NCBI GenBank assembly: GCA_951812535.1
Contig: CATOSK010000007.1
Span: 62,001-126,000, forward strand
Source of the DNA: an uncultured Dehalococcoidia bacterium
Lineage (GTDB): Bacteria; Chloroflexota; Dehalococcoidia; Lucifugimonadales; UBA3495
Length of the DNA: 64,000 nucleotides
Reading direction: 5' to 3'
Each line of letters begins with the position of its first letter. The stretch's first letter is position 1. The translations under genes and the position numbers were made by a program. The notes beneath the pieces were generated by a model. The model ran no database searches. It was not told the origin of the DNA and was given only the letters and a program-made list of their open reading frames with translations. This document shows positions 41,498 to 48,792 of the stretch, in pieces.

Positions 41498-41770
41498 TTA
41501 CGGGACCAGCGTCCTGAACAACGCCACCACCGCTCCGATTTGCGCCGCCGCCACCTCCATAACCCCCGTCAGCCATAGGATTGTGCTGACCTTCGAGTCC
41601 CTTATCTACGCCTTGAGTTCGGCCCTGACGCTCCCGATCTCAGCGGTCATGTCCGCTCTCAACCGTTCCAGGTCGACGCGGACACTCTCCACATCAGCCT
41701 TGGTTGCCAGATGCTCGTAGCCGCATTCCAGGCGGCTCACTCGTTCCTCAATGCTGGGTGGTGTTGTCAA
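41498..41770 (-). pseudogene. coiled-coil/TM small protein gene with nonsense mutation
   Basis: On the minus strand TTG at 41768-41770 opens a frame reading LTTPPSIEERVSRLECGYEH and continuing through EIGSVRAELKA. A TAG at 41606-41608 stops it; the frame then continues IRDSKVSTILWLTGV to a TAA at 41498. The intact relative at 41997-42206 has GAG (Glu) at the TAG position (LKAEIRDSK), so a single G-to-T change killed this copy. The coiled-coil insert (VDLERLRADMT) is longer than in the relative. Confidence 0.8.
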
Positions 41771-41820
41771 CTTAATATCTATCTCAAAACAGGTGAGCGT
41801 AGCCGGGGATCCCCACTCTT

Positions 41821-41859
41821 CCTTCCGTCATTCCCGCGGAGGCGGGAATCCAGACCCGG
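41821..41859. repeat. REP-like palindromic repeat
   Basis: TTCCGTCATTCCCGCGGAGG followed by CGGGAATCCAGACCCGGTC. It lies between the broken and intact copies of the small coiled-coil/TM gene. Confidence 0.7.
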
Positions 41860-41996
41860 TCGTTCCCCTATCGCGGGTTTCTGGTTTCGAAATATACGTT
41901 TTGAGATAGTATCTTAAGTTTTGCCCGTTAGATATTCTTGGAGTCAGGGATACAACCCTGGTTTTTCAACAGCCGTGATTCCCCTCAGCCCAACGC

Positions 41997-42206
41997 CTAC
42001 CCCGGCCAAGCCTTCAGAACCGCAACAGCCGCACTCAGCAACGCCCCCGTTATCCCCGTCAACCACAGGATGGTGCTCATCTTCGAGTCCCTTATCTCGG
42101 CCTTAAGCTCGGCCCTGACCCGTTCCAGGTCCGCCTTGGTAGCCAGGTGTTCATATATGGCTTCCAAACGGCTCAATCGTTCCTCAACGGTGGGTGGCGT
42201 CGTCAA
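41997..42206 (-). CDS. small coiled-coil protein with C-terminal membrane helix, 69 aa
   Basis: The protein has an N-terminal coiled coil (VEERLSRLEAIYEHLATKA, LERVRAELKAEIRDSK) and one C-terminal helix (MSTILWLTGITGALLSAAVAVL), so it is a tail-anchored protein of unknown role, of the XhlA/DUF1640-like layout. TTG at 42204-42206 starts it, with AAGGCG upstream. A broken copy lies 230 bases downstream, and a more distant relative of the same design is at 55965-56195. Confidence 0.65.
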   Translation of the reverse strand: MTTPPTVEERLSRLEAIYEHLATKADLERVRAELKAEIRDSKMSTILWLTGITGALLSAAVAVLKAWPG

Positions 42207-42330
42207 CTTTCGCCTTGCCCTGTAGTGATGTCCCGAGTATAGGGATGTAACATGATATTGTCAAAGTTAAATTATATTGTGAGTAAAGTGTTCATCTTCG
42301 GGCGATTTGCAATTATGCCCAACAAAGCAA

Positions 42331-42357
42331 AAGGCCGGGGGAGTCTCCCCCGGCCTT
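42331..42357 (-). terminator. terminator of rdhA-like copy 1
   Basis: AAGGCCGGGGGA and TCCCCCGGCCTT form a 12-bp stem with a 3-base loop; the minus strand continues TTGCTTTG. It lies 30 bases past the stop codon. Confidence 0.85.
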
Positions 42358-42387
42358 GATTGGTTCCCCGCTTTGACTGGGCAGGAC

Positions 42388-43662
42388 TTAGATGTAGTCG
42401 CTGTCCTGGTCCATCATCGCGATGTTGTCCTCGCTCAGGCTCATCGCCCGGGACATCTCGGCCTTGAACTGCTCGATCAGCTCGTCCGTGACCTCGCCGC
42501 CCTGGGAGCGGGCCTTGTCCTTGAACTGGTCGAAGGCCCATTCGCCGGCGTCGCCGTGAGGCATGTCGAAGAAGCCGCCCTCGAAGATGGGAAGCTCGCC
42601 GGGGCCGAAGTAGCCCTTGCCCTCGAGCTCGTAGCCCTCGAGGTCGTGGGTGCCCTTGCCCAGCACCTGGCCGGTGGCGGCATAGTGGTCCATCGTCGCC
42701 TTCAGGCCATACTTCTGGATGGGGCATACCTTCATGCAAATGCCGCAGCCGAGGTAGCGGGCCATGACCGGGCGGCAGCGCTTGAAGTAGAGCTTGTTCT
42801 TCTCAATTCCCCGCCACCAGATCTTGTCGCGCATGAGAGCGCGGCCGGGGCAGCGGTTCACGCACACCTGGCACACCTGGCAGAAGGCGTGGATGCCGTA
42901 GTCGACCGGCTGGTCGTAGCTGACGTTCGCGTCGGTGGTGATCATCATGATGCGGCAGCGCGACCCGACGTGGGGGGTCAGCAGGTAGCCGCAGGCGCCC
43001 AGCTGCCCGATGCCGGCCGCAACCATCATCGGAATGTACGCGCCGGTGTTGTCGTTGGGGCTGTGGACCTGCGCCCGGTATCCCAGGGAGCGGATGTAGT
43101 TGCCCAGCTCCAGGGAGGCGGCGCCTTCCGTCCGGTACGTGCTGGAGTGCACGATCTCGGCGTCGACGCTGGGGATGGTCTGGGTCGGCTCGAAGTCCTG
43201 CTCATAGGCCATGCAGATGACGTGGGGGAACTTCACCCAGTCCTTCTTGCTCTGGTAAATGTAGCGGATGTCGAAGTTGGTGATGCCGACCTCGACGAAG
43301 CCCAGGTCCCGGGCCCGGGTCTTGATCAGCTCGGTCACGTCCTCGCCCGTGGGCTCGTCGGTGGGCTCCAGGTCGCCGGTCAGGCGGGCGGCCATGATCA
43401 GGGAGCGGTTCAGCTTGTCGTGCTCCTTCCGTATCTCCCGCATCTCGACGTGCTGGTCCCGCAGGGCGTTGGCCCAGTCCCGCGACGCCCGCTCCGTGAT
43501 GTTCATCGTCTCGATGGGGTATTCCCGGGCGTACCAGTCAACTTCCCGCTGGTTGGTGGGAATCCCGGGGACGGTTTCCAACTCCTCGGGAACGCCGATG
43601 GTTACCGGGGCGTCATTCGCGCCCTTGCCGGGACGGACAACCTCATGCCCAATCTTAAGCAT
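42388..43662 (-). CDS. reductive-dehalogenase-like protein, copy 1
   Basis: The 424-aa protein resembles the RdhA/QueG group: a cobalamin-type core followed by two [4Fe-4S] motifs, FCQVCQVCVNRCPG (C261, C264, C267, C271) and C296 with CGICMKVCPIQKYG (C306, C309, C313). There is no Tat signal (it starts MLKIGHEVVRPGK), and no rdhB-type anchor gene is nearby, so it should be cytoplasmic. ATG 43660-43662 has GGAGGAGCAGG upstream. It might dehalogenate an organohalide, as in Dehalococcoidia-type bacteria, but a different corrinoid Fe-S reaction is possible. Two paralogues follow within 7 kb. Confidence 0.8.
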   Translation of the reverse strand: MLKIGHEVVRPGKGANDAPVTIGVPEELETVPGIPTNQREVDWYAREYPIETMNITERASRDWANALRDQHVEMREIRKEHDKLNRSLIMAARLTGDLEPTDEPTGEDVTELIKTRARDLGFVEVGITNFDIRYIYQSKKDWVKFPHVICMAYEQDFEPTQTIPSVDAEIVHSSTYRTEGAASLELGNYIRSLGYRAQVHSPNDNTGAYIPMMVAAGIGQLGACGYLLTPHVGSRCRIMMITTDANVSYDQPVDYGIHAFCQVCQVCVNRCPGRALMRDKIWWRGIEKNKLYFKRCRPVMARYLGCGICMKVCPIQKYGLKATMDHYAATGQVLGKGTHDLEGYELEGKGYFGPGELPIFEGGFFDMPHGDAGEWAFDQFKDKARSQGGEVTDELIEQFKAEMSRAMSLSEDNIAMMDQDSDYI

Positions 43663-43715
43663 ACCTGCTCCTCCATAGAAAGTATCAGTTCCGTGATATC
43701 CGGTACCTGCCGCCG

Positions 43716-43744
43716 ACAATATACCGTCCCCCTGTATTTGTCAA
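43716..43744 (-). promoter_or_regulatory. promoter of rdhA-like copy 1
   Basis: On the minus strand TTGACA (43739-43744), a 17-base spacer and TATTGT (43716-43721). The same layout with near-identical -10 boxes precedes copies 2 and 3. Confidence 0.7.
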
Positions 43745-43966
43745 CACTATGTCAAAGCCCGGTTAATATGCCATTAACCAATACCGCGAATGGAAGTTGG
43801 GAGAAAGTGGCTGTGCTGATTGGCTAGTTGCTTTGGGCGGTGTTACCCGCTGCTGGCCCACTCGTTGGATACGTTTATAGGGACGATCTCCTTTATGCCA
43901 TGATAGGTTTGTGCTCCTGCCATGCTTGCAACAACTCGTTCAAAATTGGAACCCGATTGATCAGAT

Positions 43967-45352
43967 TTATTCATCGATATTGGTTTCCAAGATGGCTTGT
44001 TTATCAACTTCATGGAAGGCGGTACGCATGGCATCAATGATGGCGTGTATGCCTTCCCAATCAAACGAATTGATTTCTCGCTGGTCGGACTCACATCTGG
44101 CGAGCTTCTTCTTGAATTCTTCCAGGACACATTGTTTGTCTCTAAGCTCACCTTGGTAAACTCCCAACTTGTGGTCGTAGCCGGTCCACAATACAGAGGA
44201 CAACTCACCATTGGCGCCGGTGAGAATATCTCGTCCCAAGTAGAGTTCTAAGCTCCCTGCCAATCCGTTGACGTCCATTCGAGTGTTTCCGGCAGGACCT
44301 GACGTCGGATAGTCGATTGCCAAGGCAATGTCCGGATAATGGCGAACTGCGATGTTCTTGGGAAGACCGTCCGAATCCAAGGTACTTAGCGCACTTTTGG
44401 CCGCTGTGTCATTGTCGAACAAAGCGAGGATGCGATGTTGCACACCGGCAGCTGCAAAGGCGCGAACGAGATTGGCTAGCTCACCTGCGCCACCACCTAG
44501 CCTCCGCAAGGAAAAATCGAAGAAATGGAAATAATCTGCTAAGTGGGGATACAACAGCCGGAGGGAACGCTCCAAGACTTCTTTGTCTGTATCGCCCTCC
44601 GTCACGACGATTACCTTCTCAGCAAGCTGGAGGTCGGCGTACAACTGACTCGCAGTTTCAATAATCGGTTCGCCATCCTCTTGCACCCAACCACCATGTA
44701 CAAGTGAACTTAGGTCGTACACAAGTTGTTCGTCAGGAGAAACGGCTTCAACGGCTAACCTAGCGAAAATCCCGAAGTGGCATTGCTCGTCTTCCAGAAA
44801 TCCGTGCTCGACTCCCGGAAATCCGTAGAAATGGTCTGAATTCCTGAGCATATACCGTAATAGGGGCAGTTGCGGGTCATCTTTCGGGAGGGTGCACGTA
44901 GATGGCAAGTCGAGTCCGTTGTTCGAAATTCTGCGAAGGGCATCGAGCCAGTCTTCGACGGTTAGGCTACTTAGGAGGTCCAACTTCTCATCAAAGACAC
45001 CCCGAATGGAATTGGAGAAAAATTGGGTTCTTGTAGTCCATTCTATCTCTTTTCTGAGACTGGATTTGAAGCCGAGTTCTGCGACCTCTCGAGTAAAGCC
45101 TTTAAGCTCTAGCCGGTCCCGAGCTTGGATCGCTGTACAACGATATTCGACGTGTAGAAAAGGGTTGTTCTCGTCGTATTCTTCGATGTATTTCTCCATT
45201 ATGTAATTGGATAGTTTTTGAGGGTTCCGTCGGTCAAGCTGTTCCACAGTTTTGTCCGACTCTCTAAAGAGCCAGATTAGGTCAGGGTCAACCTGGTTCC
45301 TGGATGCCGCGAGGGACAGTGTTCCAAGGGTAAGCTCCGCGTAACTGCTCAT
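43967..45352 (-). CDS. HEPN/Toprim-type protein
   Basis: The 461-aa protein starts SSYAELTLGTLSLAASRNQVDPDLIWLFRESDK, a pattern I know from the HEPN/Toprim N-terminal domain. The middle third holds a TOPRIM core: EKVIVVTEGDTDKEVLERSL with the catalytic Glu, and ILALFDNDTA with the Asp pair. The C-terminal part is helical (FHEVDKQAIL). Such proteins belong to conflict or DNA-RNA processing systems of uncertain mechanism. It is much more AT-rich than the rdhA-like genes on both sides, so it is probably a later insertion. ATG 45350-45352 lacks a close ribosome-binding site. Confidence 0.7.
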   Translation of the reverse strand: MSSYAELTLGTLSLAASRNQVDPDLIWLFRESDKTVEQLDRRNPQKLSNYIMEKYIEEYDENNPFLHVEYRCTAIQARDRLELKGFTREVAELGFKSSLRKEIEWTTRTQFFSNSIRGVFDEKLDLLSSLTVEDWLDALRRISNNGLDLPSTCTLPKDDPQLPLLRYMLRNSDHFYGFPGVEHGFLEDEQCHFGIFARLAVEAVSPDEQLVYDLSSLVHGGWVQEDGEPIIETASQLYADLQLAEKVIVVTEGDTDKEVLERSLRLLYPHLADYFHFFDFSLRRLGGGAGELANLVRAFAAAGVQHRILALFDNDTAAKSALSTLDSDGLPKNIAVRHYPDIALAIDYPTSGPAGNTRMDVNGLAGSLELYLGRDILTGANGELSSVLWTGYDHKLGVYQGELRDKQCVLEEFKKKLARCESDQREINSFDWEGIHAIIDAMRTAFHEVDKQAILETNIDE

Positions 45353-45524
45353 AAGATGGGGATCTTGTTCTCCTCCAACAGACTGCCCAAGGGGGAAGCA
45401 TCCTTCTGCAGCACCGTGCTACCTGTCGCGCGGTGTTGGTGCCAGTCCAGCATGTCCACGGTGGCGGCGATGCACAGACTTGTGAATATTGGTTATGGGC
45501 TGCGGTTTGGATTTGGCAAAGAGC

Positions 45525-45557
45525 AAAAAAAGCCGGCGGGGCGAATGCCCCGCCGGC
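45525..45557 (-). terminator. terminator of rdhA-like copy 2
   Basis: GCCGGCGGGGC (45532-45542) and GCCCCGCCGGC (45547-45557) form an 11-bp stem with a GAAT loop; the minus strand continues with seven T. It lies 33 bases past the stop codon of copy 2. Confidence 0.9.
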
Positions 45558-45589
45558 CCTGTTGCCGGAGTCTGACGCTTCAGGACTGC

Positions 45590-46870
45590 TTAGATGTAGT
45601 CCTGTTCCTCGGCCATCATGGCCAGGACGTCGCTGGAGTTCAGGTTCATCGCCCGCGCGACCTGGTCGCGGAGCTCCTCGAGCAGATCGTCGGTGATCTC
45701 ACCGCCGGCGGCCCGAGCCTTGTCCTTGAACTGTTCGAAGGCCCACTCGTCAGCATTGCCGTGAGGCATGGAGCTGAAGAAGTCGTTCTCGAAGACCGGC
45801 AGTTCGCCGGGGCCGAAGTAGCCCTTGCCCTCGAGCTCGTAGCCCTCAAGGTCGTGCGTGCCCTTGCCCAGGACCTGGCCGGTCGCGGCGTAGTGGTCCA
45901 TGACGTTCTTCAGACCATACTTCTGAACGGGGCAAACCTTCATGCAGATGCCGCAGCCAAGATACCTGGCCATGACCGGGCGGCAGCGCTTGAAGTAGAG
46001 CTTGTTCTTCTCAACACCACGCCACCAGATCTTGTCACGCATGAGAGCGCGGCCGGGGCAGCGGTTCACGCAGACCTGGCACACCTGGCAGAAGGCGTGG
46101 ATGCCGTAGTCGACGGGCTCGTCGTAGGTGACGTTCGCGTCGGTGGTGATCATGAGCAGCCGCTGGCGGTTGCCCGAGTGGGGGGTCAACAGGTAGCCGC
46201 AGGCGCCCTGCTGGCCGACACCGGCGGCGACCATCATGGCAATGATGGGACCGGTGGCGTCGCTGGAGTGGATGACCTGGGCGTGGTAGCCCTGTCCGCG
46301 AACGTGGTTGGCCAGCTCCAGGGCCGCAGCAGCCTGCGTCCGGTAGGTGCTGGAGTGCACAATCTCGGCGTCAACGCTGGGGATGGTCTGCGTGGGCTCA
46401 AAGTCCTGCTCGAAGGCCAGGCAGATGGCGTGGGGATAGCGGTTGAAGCCGCGCTTGCTCTGATACTCGTAATGAGTGTCGTACTGGGTGATGCCAACCT
46501 CAAGGAAGCCCAACTGGCGGGCCTTTTCCTTGATGCTGCCGGTGATGTCGTCGCCCGTCGGCTCGACGGACGGCTCGATCTCGGCGCTCTCGCGGGTGGC
46601 CATGATCAGGTTGGTGTTCAGCTTGTCGTGCTCTTTCCGGATCTCGCGCATCTCAACGTGCTGGTCCCGCAGGGTGTTGGCCCAGTCGCGGGAAGCTCGC
46701 TCGGTGATGTTCATGGTCTCCAGGGGATACTCGCGAGCGTACCAGTCAACTTCGCGCTGGTTGGTGGGAACGCCGGGAACCGTCGCCAATTCCTCAGGAA
46801 TGGGAATAGTGACGTCGGGTTCGCCGTAGCGCTTGCCGGGGCGGACGACCTCGTGGCCGATCTTCAGCAT
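45590..46870 (-). CDS. reductive-dehalogenase-like protein, copy 2
   Basis: The 426-aa paralogue has the same layout as copy 1: MLKIGHEVVRPGKRYGEPD, YAREYPLETMNITERASRDW, TQTIPSVDAEIVHSSTYRT, and Fe-S motifs FCQVCQVCVNRCPG and CGICMKVCPVQKYG. Differences cluster between residues 130 and 240 (YDTHYEYQSKRGFNRYPH; SGNRQRLLMI replaces SRCRIMMI), which is where the substrate pocket would be expected, suggesting different substrates. ATG 46868-46870 has AGGAGAAGG upstream. Own promoter and terminator. No Tat signal. Confidence 0.8.
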   Translation of the reverse strand: MLKIGHEVVRPGKRYGEPDVTIPIPEELATVPGVPTNQREVDWYAREYPLETMNITERASRDWANTLRDQHVEMREIRKEHDKLNTNLIMATRESAEIEPSVEPTGDDITGSIKEKARQLGFLEVGITQYDTHYEYQSKRGFNRYPHAICLAFEQDFEPTQTIPSVDAEIVHSSTYRTQAAAALELANHVRGQGYHAQVIHSSDATGPIIAMMVAAGVGQQGACGYLLTPHSGNRQRLLMITTDANVTYDEPVDYGIHAFCQVCQVCVNRCPGRALMRDKIWWRGVEKNKLYFKRCRPVMARYLGCGICMKVCPVQKYGLKNVMDHYAATGQVLGKGTHDLEGYELEGKGYFGPGELPVFENDFFSSMPHGNADEWAFEQFKDKARAAGGEITDDLLEELRDQVARAMNLNSSDVLAMMAEEQDYI

Positions 46871-46924
46871 ACCTTCTCCTCCCAAAATATTGTTTACGGG
46901 CTCTCTTTACAAGCCTTAGGCGCA

Positions 46925-46953
46925 ACACTATACCTTTGCTCCCGCGATGTCAA
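46925..46953 (-). promoter_or_regulatory. promoter of rdhA-like copy 2
   Basis: On the minus strand TTGACA (46948-46953), a 17-base spacer and TAGTGT (46925-46930), the same layout as for copies 1 and 3. Confidence 0.7.
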
Positions 46954-47256
46954 CACTTTATATTGATGGATAGTCTATATTCGCACCCGTAATATTCAAC
47001 ATACCCGAACAATGGCCCGTTAACCGTTATAATCGGCCCAAAAGTATTACGAAAAGGGTTACACGGTGGTGTAAATTCGTCCCGTCGGAAAATCGTGCTC
47101 CGCAACCTTACGCCGGGACCGAAGCCCTCTGGACCCGGAGGCCGAATACCCGGCCATCCGTACCCAGAGGAGGCCGGGTTTCCCGGCCTGAACAGGAAAC
47201 CGGGAAGGAAACCGGGCCGCAGCCGCCTGTCCCCCGGCGGAATCCGCAATCACTGT
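46954..47256. other. intergenic region with hairpins
   Basis: No gene is seen. AGGCCGGG TTT CCCGGCCT (47171-47189) can fold, and GGAAACCGGG occurs twice just after it. It separates the rdhA-like copy 2 promoter from the end of the HTH gene and may hold that gene's terminator. Confidence 0.4.
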
Positions 47257-47661
47257 CTATAAGCTGGACGACATGGGCAGGTCCCGCTCCACGGCAATGC
47301 GGACGCAGTCGGCACAGCGTTGCGATTCATCGTGGCCGTTGGCCGTCCAGATGTTCCGGCTCGTCTGCCCGCAAAGGAAGAAAGGGATAATTTCCTCGAT
47401 GCCGATGTCTTCTACGTAGTGCACATCCCCGTCCCGCTCGGCGGTCGCGAACCACCAGGGCGACAACGACTCGGCCAGCTGCAGAAACTGCTCCTTCTGG
47501 CTGTCCATCCACTCGCCCTCCGGCAGTTCCACCATCCAGATGCGTCCCCGGGGCCCCTCCTCCCGGTGGGCCACCAGGCTCCCGTCCCGGATATGCTGGC
47601 GCACCGTAGCCTGGGAAATGTTCAATCGCCGCGAGGCTTCCAGGATCGTAACTCGTTCCAT
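47257..47661 (-). CDS. MerR/excisionase-type HTH protein, 134 aa
   Basis: Residues 1-45 form a winged helix-turn-helix of the excisionase/MerR sort (VTILEASRRLNISQATVRQHIRDGSLVAHRE). The C-terminal part is unfamiliar: WWFATAERDGDVHYVEDIGIEEIIPFFLCGQTSRN, then CADCVRIAVERD, with three cysteines that could bind a metal. ATG 47659-47661 has GGGAGCGG upstream. It lies between the second and third rdhA-like genes and would be a candidate regulator for them; this is position-based inference only. Confidence 0.7.
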   Translation of the reverse strand: MERVTILEASRRLNISQATVRQHIRDGSLVAHREEGPRGRIWMVELPEGEWMDSQKEQFLQLAESLSPWWFATAERDGDVHYVEDIGIEEIIPFFLCGQTSRNIWTANGHDESQRCADCVRIAVERDLPMSSSL

Positions 47662-47830
47662 TAATGCCGCTCCCGTGCCAGTCCCTTCGGACGCCTTTCA
47701 TCGCCTGAAATTTAGCAATTTCCGCCCGAAATTTCCATTCCTCTGGGAGAACCGCCGCCAGCTGTATTTACATCGTCCGGGCGTTGACTTTCAATTGGCA
47801 GAAAATGTTCGGTTGCAACAGTTCCATTTT

Positions 47831-47836
47831 TTGACA
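47831..47836 (+). promoter_or_regulatory. isolated TTGACA before the 14-bp repeat
   Basis: A perfect -35-like TTGACA stands seven bases before the tandem repeat at 47843-47954. No -10 box is seen at normal spacing; the repeat occupies that place. Confidence 0.35.
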
Positions 47837-47842
47837 GTCCGC

Positions 47843-47954
47843 CCCCGGCTTCTTCGCCCCGGCTTCTTCGCCCCGGCTTCTTCGCCCCGGCTTCTTCGCC
47901 CCGGCTTCTTCGCCCCGGCTTCTTCGCCCCGGCTTCTTCGCCCCGGCTTCTTCG
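47843..47954 (+). repeat. eight 14-bp tandem repeats
   Basis: CCCCGGCTTCTTCG is repeated eight times without error. It ends 14 bases before the ATG at 47969, just upstream of the AGGAATAGGACC ribosome-binding site. The perfect identity suggests recent expansion. Confidence 0.95.
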
Positions 47955-47968
47955 CCAGGAATAGGACC

Positions 47969-48232
47969 ATGGCGGAAACTATCGGCATTGAAGCTCTCGC
48001 CGCAGCGGGAGGTTGCATGCCTGCCCACATTACCCTCATCGGCGGCTGCACCTACTGGCTGGTCCGTGACTCCGAGCGGAATCTTCACCGCGAAGTCGCA
48101 AGCGTCGAGCAAAACCTGCGCCGGGAAACGGAGCGCAACGACCGGGAGATGCTCGACCTGCCCAGAGGCCACACTCACGGCCAGGATAACGCCCCTCCTG
48201 TGTCCCGTCTCAACCCGGAACCGGGGGCTTAG
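47969..48232 (+). CDS. small single-helix membrane protein, paralogue 1
   Basis: The 87-aa protein starts MAETIGIEALAAAGGCMPAH, has one membrane helix (about residues 10-33) and a charged C-terminal coil (NLHREVASVEQNLRRETERN, DREMLDL). It is a tandem relative of the gene at 48331. Compared with it, it has Cys and Pro substitutions in the helix and a duplicated coil segment (EQNLRRE), so it may be drifting. Ribosome-binding site AGGAATAGG. Function unknown. Confidence 0.55.
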   Translation: MAETIGIEALAAAGGCMPAHITLIGGCTYWLVRDSERNLHREVASVEQNLRRETERNDREMLDLPRGHTHGQDNAPPVSRLNPEPGA

Positions 48233-48330
48233 ACTTCCCCGGGAATCGTCAACCAAACCCGGAGACTGAAAGGACGGCGTTTCAGCCGCGGTCTGGCATC
48301 GTCACCGGGTTCCTCGCAAGGAATAGGACC

Positions 48331-48561
48331 ATGGCGGAAACCATCGGCATCGAAGCTCTCGCCGCAGCGGGAGGTTTCATGCTCGCCCTCATCACCCTCA
48401 TCGGCGGCGGGGCCTACTGGCTGGTCCGTGACTCCGAGCAAAACCTGCGCCGGGAAATGGAGCGCAACCACCGGGAGATGCTCGACCTGCTCAGAGGCCG
48501 CACTCACGGCCAGGACAACGCCGCTCCTGTGTTCCGCATCCAGCCGGAACCGGGGGATTGA
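48331..48561 (+). CDS. small single-helix membrane protein, paralogue 2
   Basis: The 76-aa protein reads MAETIGIEALAAAGGFMLAL, then ITLIGGGAYWLVRDSEQNLR, an uninterrupted membrane helix followed by a charged coil (EMERNHREMLDLLRGRTHGQ). The first 45 bases and the ribosome-binding site (AAGGAATAGGACC) are nearly identical to the copy at 47969. A strong terminator follows. It looks the more intact of the pair. Function unknown. Confidence 0.6.
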   Translation: MAETIGIEALAAAGGFMLALITLIGGGAYWLVRDSEQNLRREMERNHREMLDLLRGRTHGQDNAAPVFRIQPEPGD

Positions 48562-48592
48562 CCCGGAGATCCGGTCATCAGACCGGAAGACC

Positions 48593-48631
48593 AACGGGAC
48601 AGGCCGGACCGCCTATCCCGTTTCTTTTTTT
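48593..48631 (+). terminator. terminator of the small membrane protein genes
   Basis: AACGGGACAGGC (48593-48604) pairs with GCCTATCCCGTT (48611-48622) with an internal CA/TA mismatch, followed by TTCTTTTTTT. Confidence 0.85.
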
Positions 48632-48691
48632 GCCGGACTGGTTAACGGACGCTCTGGGTCGTGGGACCGGGTCCAGACGCTTGCGGTAAGA

Positions 48692-48725
48692 CAAAAATAG
48701 GGGCCGGTGTCTAAACACCGGCCCC
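48692..48725 (-). terminator. terminator of rdhA-like copy 3
   Basis: GGGGCCGGTGT (48700-48710) and ACACCGGCCCC (48715-48725) form an 11-bp stem with a CTAA loop; the minus strand continues TATTTTTG. Confidence 0.9.
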
Positions 48726-48792
48726 CGTGGTGTCAACCTTTCCGACGCGCCGGGCCGGAGCCTCGGCATTGTCGGGATGGTAAGACGTTCGG

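Noticed and set aside
42307..46966. Very long plus-strand frames (over 500 codons) opposite the rdhA-like genes, and a similar minus-strand frame at 16084-17898
   Set aside because: They mirror real genes in high-GC DNA, have low-complexity Val/Gly/His-rich translations, no ribosome-binding sites and no recognisable domains.
47843..47954. Possible CRISPR array
   Set aside because: The 14-bp units abut without spacers and there are no cas genes; it is a simple tandem repeat.
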